A stretch of 64,000 nt of DNA, taken from positions 372,001 to 436,000 of the forward strand of contig JBFWNV010000002.1 of assembly GCA_050250875.1 (NCBI GenBank), written 5' to 3'. Under the pieces are notes generated by a model, which was not told the origin of the DNA, made no database searches, and saw only the letters and a list, made by a program, of their open reading frames with translations. A program made the position numbers and the translations under genes. Position 1 is the first letter of the stretch. The number at the start of each line of letters is the position of its first letter. Origin of the DNA: CAWAYR01 sp050250875 (GTDB taxonomy: Bacteria > Acidobacteriota > Vicinamibacteria > Vicinamibacterales > UBA2999). This document shows, one piece after another, positions 48,953 to 55,986 of this stretch.

Positions 48953-51900
48953 TCAGATTCCGGACCCGACGACCACGGTGCGGGCCCAGACCCTCGAGGG
49001 CAGGCCGCGGGCGATGCCGTCGAGCTGCGCGGTGCGCAGGGCCTCGTGGACGGGCCGGCCGCGGGCCAGCTGGCGGTGCACGCTCACGGAAAAGGCCGCC
49101 GCAGCCTCGTCGGGCACGTCGGTCAGGGTGGCGATGACGCTGCCGGCTCCCGCCGCGAGCACGGCGCGCGCCAGCGACAGCGGCCCCTCGCCGCGGCGGG
49201 TCACGCCGCCGGCCGTGCCGCAGGCGGCGAGGAACACCACGCGGGCTGCGTGGAGGTCGGCGCCCGACAGGTCGGTGGCGTACAGCCGTCCGGAATCGCC
49301 ACCACTGGCGGTCAGCTGCAGGTGCGAACGCATGGGGTGCTCTTCGTTGGCGATCCCGTGCGCGGCGAAGTGGATGACTTCCGCGCCGTCGAGCGCCTGC
49401 AGCACCGCCGCCGGCGATGCCGCCGCGGCTGTCAGCACCACGCCGTCGCGGTAGAGGCCGCGCACCGCCGCGGCTTCACGGCCGGCCGCCGGAAGCGCCG
49501 GCGTTCCGGCGCCCGCATCGACGACGCCGACGGCCACCGCCCGCGCCGGCACGCCGCGGTCCGTGCGGGGGTGCAGCGCCTGATCCACGGTCGGCGCGAA
49601 GACCACGCCGTGGTCCTGCACGAGTCGCCGGCCGGTCGCGGTGTCGACGAGTGAGGCGAACGGCACGTCGTAGTACGGCACGTCGGGCACGATCCACAGG
49701 GTGTCCAGTCCGCGCAGATCGGCCTGCACGGGCCGCACGAGGGCGTCGAACAGGGCCGCGGCGGCCGCGGCGTCGACGTCGCCGTCCAGGGTCACCTGGC
49801 GGGCCAGTGCCCGGGCCCGGCCGCTGGGCATCGGCACCCACACATGGCGAGCGCCGCGGTGGCCGACGACGAGCAGCGACAGCCGCGTGTCGAACTGGGA
49901 GATGAGCAGGAGGCCGTCGGCCGGGCCGAGGGCCCGTTCGGCCTCGGTCAGCGAGCGCCGCCCGGCACGCGACCGTCTGGCCTCGGCGAGCGTGCGGCCG
50001 CGGCTGTCCTGGAAGGCCTGGAATGCGGCGTCGAGATCGCCGCGAGTCAGCGCCGCCTCGATGCGGTCGGCGAGCAACCCCCATGAGGCGTCGAAGTACG
50101 AGATGCGATCGTCGCTGCCCAGCGCCAGGCGTTCGCGCTCGAACGCGTCGAGTCCGGCCTCGAGCGAACTGGCCGCGGTGGCGGCGTCGCCCAGCCGGCT
50201 GGCCGCGCGGCTGTGCGCGAGCCGCAGCTGCGCCAGGCGCAGCGTCTCGCCGCCCGCTTCGACGATTCGCAGGGCCTGCTCCGCCGCGGCGCGGGCGCGG
50301 CGCCAGTCGCCGTCCGGCGCTTCGGCTTCAGCCGACAGCAACTGCAGTTCGATGCGGGTCCGGAACGCCGCGTCCGTCACGCCGACCAGCGCCGCACGCG
50401 CCGCCGCCAGGGCCGCCGGAATCAGATCCGGGCGCCCGCTCGCCGCCAGCACGCGCACCTGTGTCGCCAGCGCCTCCACCTCTGCCGCGGGATGCAGCAG
50501 GCGGGCATTGGCGACGAGCGCCGCGGTCACGCTGCCGGCGGCGTGCGGCCAGCCGGCGGCGAGGCAGGCGTTGGCCATGCCGATCAGCCACAGATGTCGG
50601 GACCGCGGATCGGCCGCGCCTCCGAAACGCCCGGCGGCGACCCAGTACCCCCACGAGCGATCGACGTCGCCGACGTAGCGCGAGAACGTCCCGAGCATCG
50701 CGTGGGCCGTCATCAGCGTCGGCGCGCCGGCCCCGTCCTCGGCGGCCCGCAGGTGCGCGCGGTAATGGCGATCGACGTCGCCGAGGCGGCCGTCGCCGAA
50801 CGCGAGCATGCCGAGGTGGGCCTGCGCGGCGGCGACCACGTCGGCATCGCCCGGCGGGCCATCGACGATCGCCGCCAGGTGCCGGAGGCCGGCCGCGGTA
50901 CCGCCGGCACGCAGGTGCGCGCGGGCCGCGAGGAGGCGGGCCGCCTGGGCGAGCGGACTCCCGATCGCGCGCACGGCGATCACCGCGGCCTCCGCGGCGT
51001 CGAGGCTCTCCGCGTAGCGCTCCTGACGCTGCAGGGCCGACGCGGCGGCGAACGCCTCGTGGCCGAGGGCGAAGCGGCGGCACGCCGCGACCGAGCCGAC
51101 ACACGCCGTCCGCGCCGCCGCCGCCACGGCGGTCACCACGTCGGCGGGGCCGTTCGGATCGCCCGCAATCGCGGCCAGCGCCTCCGGCAGCACCACCGTC
51201 CCGCCGCGTGCCTCCCGCGCCCAGGCCGCCAGCACGTCGTCCTCGACGTGGCGCCGGACGGCCCACCGCGGCGCGGCGCGGATCCAGGCGGCCGCCGCCA
51301 TGGACGTGGGGCGCCTGGGCACACCGTTCTGCCACGCCGGCAGCGCCGAGGACTGGGTCAGGGCGTCGAGCCGGCGGCGGGCGTCGCCGGCCCACGCCGA
51401 GGCGGCGTCGATCTCGAGGTAGCGCCGCCACGCCGCGGCGGCCTGGGGGGCCAGGTGCAGCGCGTCGAGCGCCAGCGCGCGGTTGTACAACGCCTCCGGG
51501 AGCTCGGGCGCCAGCGCCAGGGCCCGATCGGCCAGCTCCAAGGCCCGTGGCCAGTCTTCGGGCCGCTCCTGCCGGCCGGCCCGGGCGGCGTACGCCGCCG
51601 ACAGGTCGCTGAGCAGCGACGGCGTCGCCGCGCCGGCGGCATTGGCCCGCTCGAGCGTCTCGAGCCCCTCGCCGAGGTCGCCGATCAGCACGTAGGCGAC
51701 GCCGAGCGCGTGCAGGGTCTCGGGCGAGCCCTCCGCCGCCGCTCGGCGCTGCAGTTCGCCGGCCACCGCCAGCAGCGCCAGGTTCTCGCCGGCGAGTTCG
51801 CCGGATCCGCGCATGACCTGGCGCAGCGGGCCGTACTGGAAGCCGCCGGTCAACCGCGGTTCGATATAGCGGACCGCGCCCGCGGCCTCGACCAGCCGCG

Positions 51901-52258
51901 CCACGATGGCGTCGGGCTCGGCCGGCCCGGCGCGCCGCCCCTGGGCGAGCCAGACCATCACCGCGATGGCCGCCGCGGCGGCCAGCACGCCACCGACGGC
52001 CGCGGCGATGCGCGGACGGGGGGGCGCCACCGCGGCCACGCCATCCCCGGCGTTGGCCGGCGCCGCGGCGGCGGCGGCCTCGGCCGGCATGGTGTCGACC
52101 GCGTGCATCGTGTCAATCAGCCACGCCTGGAGTTCTGGGTCCGCGGCGATCTCGACATCGACCTTCGCGCGTTCCTCCGGGGGGAGTCGGCCATCGACGT
52201 AGGCGGCGAGTGTCTCGGCATCGAGACGGCGGGCCCCGGGTCGTTCAGTCATGGTCAC
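48953..52258 (-). CDS. Membrane anti-sigma/TPR/CHAT protease-like fusion protein
   Basis: 1101 residues. The N-terminus (about 10-50; ETLAAYVDGRLPPEERAKVDVEIAADPELQAWL) resembles anti-sigma-factor N-domains. One transmembrane helix follows (about 85-107), then helical TPR-like repeats (about 130-720), then a C-terminal CHAT domain (about 780-1101). The CHAT caspase-like dyad is intact: H967 in EVIHFAAHGIANEEHP and C1013 in VFLAACGTAGG. Topology would place the anti-sigma part inside and the TPR-CHAT part outside the cytoplasmic membrane. The gene overlaps the sigma-factor stop by 14 bases, the classic sigma/anti-sigma arrangement. CHAT proteins are related to separase and caspases and include effector proteases; a role in releasing the sigma factor by proteolysis is inference. 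Confidence 0.85.
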   Translation of the reverse strand: MTMTERPGARRLDAETLAAYVDGRLPPEERAKVDVEIAADPELQAWLIDTMHAVDTMPAEAAAAAAPANAGDGVAAVAPPRPRIAAAVGGVLAAAAAIAVMVWLAQGRRAGPAEPDAIVARLVEAAGAVRYIEPRLTGGFQYGPLRQVMRGSGELAGENLALLAVAGELQRRAAAEGSPETLHALGVAYVLIGDLGEGLETLERANAAGAATPSLLSDLSAAYAARAGRQERPEDWPRALELADRALALAPELPEALYNRALALDALHLAPQAAAAWRRYLEIDAASAWAGDARRRLDALTQSSALPAWQNGVPRRPTSMAAAAWIRAAPRWAVRRHVEDDVLAAWAREARGGTVVLPEALAAIAGDPNGPADVVTAVAAAARTACVGSVAACRRFALGHEAFAAASALQRQERYAESLDAAEAAVIAVRAIGSPLAQAARLLAARAHLRAGGTAAGLRHLAAIVDGPPGDADVVAAAQAHLGMLAFGDGRLGDVDRHYRAHLRAAEDGAGAPTLMTAHAMLGTFSRYVGDVDRSWGYWVAAGRFGGAADPRSRHLWLIGMANACLAAGWPHAAGSVTAALVANARLLHPAAEVEALATQVRVLAASGRPDLIPAALAAARAALVGVTDAAFRTRIELQLLSAEAEAPDGDWRRARAAAEQALRIVEAGGETLRLAQLRLAHSRAASRLGDAATAASSLEAGLDAFERERLALGSDDRISYFDASWGLLADRIEAALTRGDLDAAFQAFQDSRGRTLAEARRSRAGRRSLTEAERALGPADGLLLISQFDTRLSLLVVGHRGARHVWVPMPSGRARALARQVTLDGDVDAAAAAALFDALVRPVQADLRGLDTLWIVPDVPYYDVPFASLVDTATGRRLVQDHGVVFAPTVDQALHPRTDRGVPARAVAVGVVDAGAGTPALPAAGREAAAVRGLYRDGVVLTAAAASPAAVLQALDGAEVIHFAAHGIANEEHPMRSHLQLTASGGDSGRLYATDLSGADLHAARVVFLAACGTAGGVTRRGEGPLSLARAVLAAGAGSVIATLTDVPDEAAAAFSVSVHRQLARGRPVHEALRTAQLDGIARGLPSRVWARTVVVGSGI

Positions 52259-53075
52259 CCCCGGTGCTCTGCTGGTGGGACGGACCGGTGCCCCCGATTT
52301 CTATTTCGAGTCCCTGGGCCGATCGGCCAGCCAGCCGCGTCATGACCTCGGCGACCGCCGAGGCGGCGATTCCCTGGCCCTCGAGCGCGCGCCGCAGGTC
52401 GGTCACGATGCGATCGAATCGCCGGTACAACGCCTTCTGATCGGCGCCGGTCATCGCGGCGATGCGGGCCACGGTGTGTCCCCCCCAATACCGCAGCTGC
52501 AGCTGCACCTGGTCGCCCGGGGTCAGCGCGCGCATCGCGTCGCCCAGGGCGGCGGCCACCGCCGCGGCGGCGCGGTCCGCTTCGTGGTCGTCGACGGCGT
52601 CGCTGGCCCGGCCGGGGCCGGGCACCGTGGCGAGGTGGTGCTCGTCGACCCGGCGGCGGGCCGGCCGCCGCGGCAGCCGCCGCCAGGTGGCGTCGCACTC
52701 TTCGAGCGACGCGACGCCGCGCGCCGCCAGCGTCTGCGCTGCCTCGCCGAAGGTCAGCCGATCGCGCCCGACCATGCGTTCGAGCTCGATCGCGACCGGA
52801 CCGAGACGGCGGGCCTCGGCGGTCGGCCGCCACTTGCCCCACTCGGCGATCCGCCAGTCGAGATAGAGACGCTGGACGACCGTGATCAGGAAGGTGCGGA
52901 GCGAACTGCGCCCGGCGAACTTGCGGAGAATCGCCTGGTCGCGATCGAGCAGGCGCAGCCGTGCCCACGAACGGAATTCGTCGGCGGCGTCGGGAGCGAG
53001 CCGGTGCATCCGGCTGGCCTGGGCCAGAGCGGCTTCGATCGTCGCGGCGTGAGCGGTATAGAGATCGGGCGGCAC
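52245..53075 (-). CDS. Sigma-70-family (ECF-like) RNA polymerase sigma factor
   Basis: 276 residues from GTG 53075. Region 2 is in the N-terminal third (DEFRSWARLRLLDRDQAILRKF, RTFLITVVQRLYLDW). Region 4 is near the C-terminus (LTPGDQVQLQLRYWGGHTVARIAAMTGADQKALYRRFDRIVTDLR). A roughly 60-residue linker separates them, longer than in minimal ECF factors. The 3' end overlaps the anti-sigma/CHAT gene by 14 bases, so expression is coupled. It probably transcribes its own operon; its -35/-10 are TTGAGT and GATAAT. Confidence 0.88.
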   Translation of the reverse strand: MPPDLYTAHAATIEAALAQASRMHRLAPDAADEFRSWARLRLLDRDQAILRKFAGRSSLRTFLITVVQRLYLDWRIAEWGKWRPTAEARRLGPVAIELERMVGRDRLTFGEAAQTLAARGVASLEECDATWRRLPRRPARRRVDEHHLATVPGPGRASDAVDDHEADRAAAAVAAALGDAMRALTPGDQVQLQLRYWGGHTVARIAAMTGADQKALYRRFDRIVTDLRRALEGQGIAASAVAEVMTRLAGRSAQGLEIEIGGTGPSHQQSTGGDHD

Positions 53076-53092
53076 CGGCGTCCGGACCCGAG

Positions 53093-53122
53093 ATTATCGG
53101 GGGACGCTCTGCCCGAACTCAA
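53093..53122 (-). promoter_or_regulatory. Promoter of the sigma/CHAT operon
   Basis: On the minus strand TTGAGT (complement of 53117-53122, 4/6) is 18 bases from GATAAT (complement of 53093-53098, 5/6), placing the transcript start about 10 bases before GTG 53075. The boxes are sigma-70-like, so the operon may be set at a basal level by the housekeeping factor. Confidence 0.5.
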
Positions 53123-53130
53123 GAAGCCTC

Positions 53131-53156
53131 GCGGCGCCGGCGGCGACCGGCGCCGC
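53131..53156. terminator. 10-bp GC hairpin after the ADOP permease gene
   Basis: GCGGCGCCGG (53131-53140) and CCGGCGCCGC (53147-53156) pair perfectly around a 6-base loop. On the minus strand it lies between the permease stop (53285) and the sigma promoter, where a terminator would be expected. No strong T-run follows. The rest of this roughly 210-base gap shows nothing recognisable. Confidence 0.45.
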
Positions 53157-53284
53157 CGAGTTGACCTCGACCGGCCACCCCGGCACGCGGGCTCTAGGGA
53201 AGCCTGGACGCCGGGCCGATCTCCCCCCGGACATCGGAGCCGGACGAGGTCGAGTGGGTGGACGGACCGGTCCGCGAAGTTCCG

Positions 53285-55762
53285 CTACTCCGCCCGAAGT
53301 GCCACGACCGGGTCGACCCGCGTCGCCCGTTGCGCCGGCAGATATGCCGCCGCCGCCGCGACACCGAGCATCAACAGCGCGACCGCGACGAAGCTGAGCG
53401 GGTCGGTCGGCGTGACGTCGTAGAGCAGGCTGCCGATGAGCCGGGTCACGCCGAGCGCGCCAGCCACGCCGAGGGCGACGCCGATCGACGCCAGCCGCAG
53501 CCCGTGGCCGATCATCATCCGGCGCACGTCGCCGGCCCCGGCCCCGAGGGCCATGCGGACGCCGAACTCCTGCGTCCGCTGCGACACGCTGAAGGACAGC
53601 ACGCCGTAGACGCCGACCACGGCCAGCAGCAGCGCCAGCGCGCCGAAAGTGCCGAACATCTGGCCGAACAACGCATACTGCCAGAAGCCCTTGCGGCGCA
53701 GCTCGTCCATCGACGTCGCCGCGAACACGGGCAGGATCGGGTCGGACGCCCGAATCGCCGCGCGGATCGCCGGCGTGACGGCCACGGCGTTCCCGCCGGC
53801 ACGCACCAGGAGGCCGGTGTTGGGTGTCTCCTGATACGGATACGGGACGAACGCCGCTGGCGTCACCTCGCGTTCGCCGACCTCCTCGACCATCACGTCG
53901 GGCACGACGCCGATCACCGTGAACCACCCGGCGTCCGGATCGTCGAGCAGGCGGAAGCGCCGCCCGATCGGATCGATGGCGCCAAGTTCGCGGGCGCCGG
54001 CGAGCCGGCCGGCGGCCGGCGGCGGCGCGGCAGCGCCCTCGGGCGGCGTGAAGTGGCGTCGCGCCATGCTGACGTTGATTACCGCGACCCCGGAGCGGGT
54101 CCGGCTCTCGGCCTCGGTGAAAGTCCGGCCGCGGATCGCGGCGGCGCCGAGGGCCTGCAGGTAGTGGCTGGTGACGCCGGCGAAGAACAGCTGCGGCTCG
54201 CGGCCGACCTCGGCGGCGCCCCCTTCGACCTCCACGCGGCTCACGTCCCCGCCGCCGTCGAGCGGAATCAGGTTCGAGGCGCCCGCCGCCGACACGCCCG
54301 GCAGGGCCTCGATGCGCGCGACGACGTCGTCGATGCGCCGGGCCATCGCCCCCGGCTCCTGATAGCCGTCGCCCGGCATGAACAGCCGCACCGTGGTCAG
54401 CACCGACGGATCGAAGCCGACGTCGGCGCGCTGCAGATTGAGGAAGCTGCGGGTGAAGAGCGCGGCGCCGACCAGCAGCACGATCGACAGCGCCACCTCC
54501 ATGACCACCAGGATGTGCCGGGCGCGGTTGCGCGCGCCGGCATCGCCGGTGCGGCCGCCCTCGCGCAGCGCGGCGACCAGATTGCCCCTGACGGCGTGCA
54601 CGGCCGGGGTCAGCCCGAACACGACGCCGGTCAGCAGGCTCACCGCGATGGTGTAGCCCAGCGTGCGCGGATCGAGCGTGAAGTCGATGAGGTACGGCAC
54701 GTCGTCGGCCGGCACGCGGGCGCGCAGGGCGCCGATGCCGACCCACGCCAGAACCAGGCCGAGCGGTGCCGACGCCGCGCCGAGCAGCACGCTCTCGGTC
54801 AGCAGCTGACGGACGATCCGGCCGCGCCCGGCGCCGATCGCCGCCCGCACCGACATCTCGCGGGCGCGGCTGGTCGCCCGGGCCAGCAGCAGGTTGGCGA
54901 CGTTGGCGCAGGCGATGAGCAGCACCAGCGTGACCGCCCCCAGCGCGGTGAGCGTGACCAGCCGGACGTCGGCCGGCACGTAGTACTCGGTGAGCGGGTC
55001 GACGCGGATCCCCCAGCCGTCGTCCTCGGCGTACGTGCCCGCCAGCCGCGTCGCGATGGCCGACAGCTCATCGCGCGCCTGATCGGTGCTGCGCCCGTCG
55101 GCGAGCCGCGCGAACACCTCGAGCGTGCGGGTCTGCCGCGGCAGGTCGGCGACGAGCGGCTCGAGTGGCACCCAGGCGACCTGCAGGAACGGGAACTTCA
55201 CTCGCGGCGGCAGCACGCCGACGACGGTGTAGGGGCGGGCGTTGATGGTGACGGCGCGGCCGACGATGGCCGGATCGGCGTTGTAGCGGCGCCGCCACAG
55301 CTCGTCGCTCAGGATGACGACGTCGGCGGCGCCGACCCGATCGTCGGCGGCGGTGAAATCGCGCCCCAGGGCCGGCACGATGCCGAGCATCGAGAACAGG
55401 CGCCAGCCGACCGCCGCGCCGAGGACGCGCTCCGGCTCGTCGCCGTCGGAGAAGGTGAGGCTGCGCCCGTCCACCCCGGCGACGGCGGCGATCGACCGGC
55501 TCCCCGCCTCGTAGTCGCGCAGGTCGGGCACCGACAGCCCGCCGCGGCGCACCCCGCTCTGCTGCTGGGTGGACCACAGCGTGACGAGCTGTCCGGGGTC
55601 GCGGAACGGCAGCGGATTGAGCAGCGTGCCGCTCACGACGCTGAAGATCGTGGCGTTGGTGCCGATCCCCAGCGCCAGGCAGGCGATGGCCAGGACGGTG
55701 GCGAGCGGCGCCTTGCGCAGCGCGCGCAGCGCCAGCCTGATGTCCTGGCGGAGGCCGTCCAT
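53285..55762 (-). CDS. ADOP-type ABC transporter permease
   Basis: 825 residues, full length. It has a short N-terminal helix, a first MacB_PCD periplasmic domain (about 45-260), three FtsX helices (about 280-400), a central helix (about 430), a second periplasmic domain (about 450-690) and three C-terminal FtsX helices. Repeated loop motifs REMSVRAAIGAGRGRIVRQLL and TQEFGVRMALGAGAGDVRRMM flank the helices; the end is PAQRATRVDPVVALRAE. It is the same family as the partial gene at the left edge. No ATP-binding partner is adjacent. TATCCT lies six bases before the ATG (leaderless). It is divergent from the DUF1592 operon. Confidence 0.92.
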   Translation of the reverse strand: MDGLRQDIRLALRALRKAPLATVLAIACLALGIGTNATIFSVVSGTLLNPLPFRDPGQLVTLWSTQQQSGVRRGGLSVPDLRDYEAGSRSIAAVAGVDGRSLTFSDGDEPERVLGAAVGWRLFSMLGIVPALGRDFTAADDRVGAADVVILSDELWRRRYNADPAIVGRAVTINARPYTVVGVLPPRVKFPFLQVAWVPLEPLVADLPRQTRTLEVFARLADGRSTDQARDELSAIATRLAGTYAEDDGWGIRVDPLTEYYVPADVRLVTLTALGAVTLVLLIACANVANLLLARATSRAREMSVRAAIGAGRGRIVRQLLTESVLLGAASAPLGLVLAWVGIGALRARVPADDVPYLIDFTLDPRTLGYTIAVSLLTGVVFGLTPAVHAVRGNLVAALREGGRTGDAGARNRARHILVVMEVALSIVLLVGAALFTRSFLNLQRADVGFDPSVLTTVRLFMPGDGYQEPGAMARRIDDVVARIEALPGVSAAGASNLIPLDGGGDVSRVEVEGGAAEVGREPQLFFAGVTSHYLQALGAAAIRGRTFTEAESRTRSGVAVINVSMARRHFTPPEGAAAPPPAAGRLAGARELGAIDPIGRRFRLLDDPDAGWFTVIGVVPDVMVEEVGEREVTPAAFVPYPYQETPNTGLLVRAGGNAVAVTPAIRAAIRASDPILPVFAATSMDELRRKGFWQYALFGQMFGTFGALALLLAVVGVYGVLSFSVSQRTQEFGVRMALGAGAGDVRRMMIGHGLRLASIGVALGVAGALGVTRLIGSLLYDVTPTDPLSFVAVALLMLGVAAAAAYLPAQRATRVDPVVALRAE

Positions 55763-55893
55763 GGACGGAGGATACGCTCGCCCGCGGTCACGGGTTCGGG
55801 TTCACCCTCACATCCGAGTTGGCGGTGACGATCGCCCGGCCTGGGAATTCCAGGGCAGTCTCCGCGAGACAAACAAAGGCATACTGATGAGCT

Positions 55894-55948
55894 GGCCGCC
55901 CGTCCCGGCCCGGGATGCTTGCGGCATACTTACCAGGCACGGGCGGCC
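55894..55948 (+). other. 10-bp inverted repeat in the DUF1592 upstream region
   Basis: GGCCGCCCGT (55894-55903) and ACGGGCGGCC (55939-55948) are exact complements, 35 bases apart. The direct repeat GGCATACT occurs at 55879-55886 and 55923-55930, the second copy inside the loop. CATACT in either copy could be a -10 box. The structure would lie in or just before the mRNA leader of the DUF1592 gene. Confidence 0.4.
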
Positions 55949-55986
55949 GGTGGCGCGTCCGCTTGGGCGGCCTTTTCGAGGTGGCA

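Noticed and set aside
50213..52345. 710-codon plus-strand frame opposite the CHAT gene
   Set aside because: Shadow frame; the minus strand carries the anti-sigma, TPR and CHAT domains with an intact dyad.
53258..55828. 856-codon plus-strand frame opposite the ADOP permease
   Set aside because: Antisense shadow with Arg/Gly/Ala/His composition; the minus-strand permease has all expected motifs.
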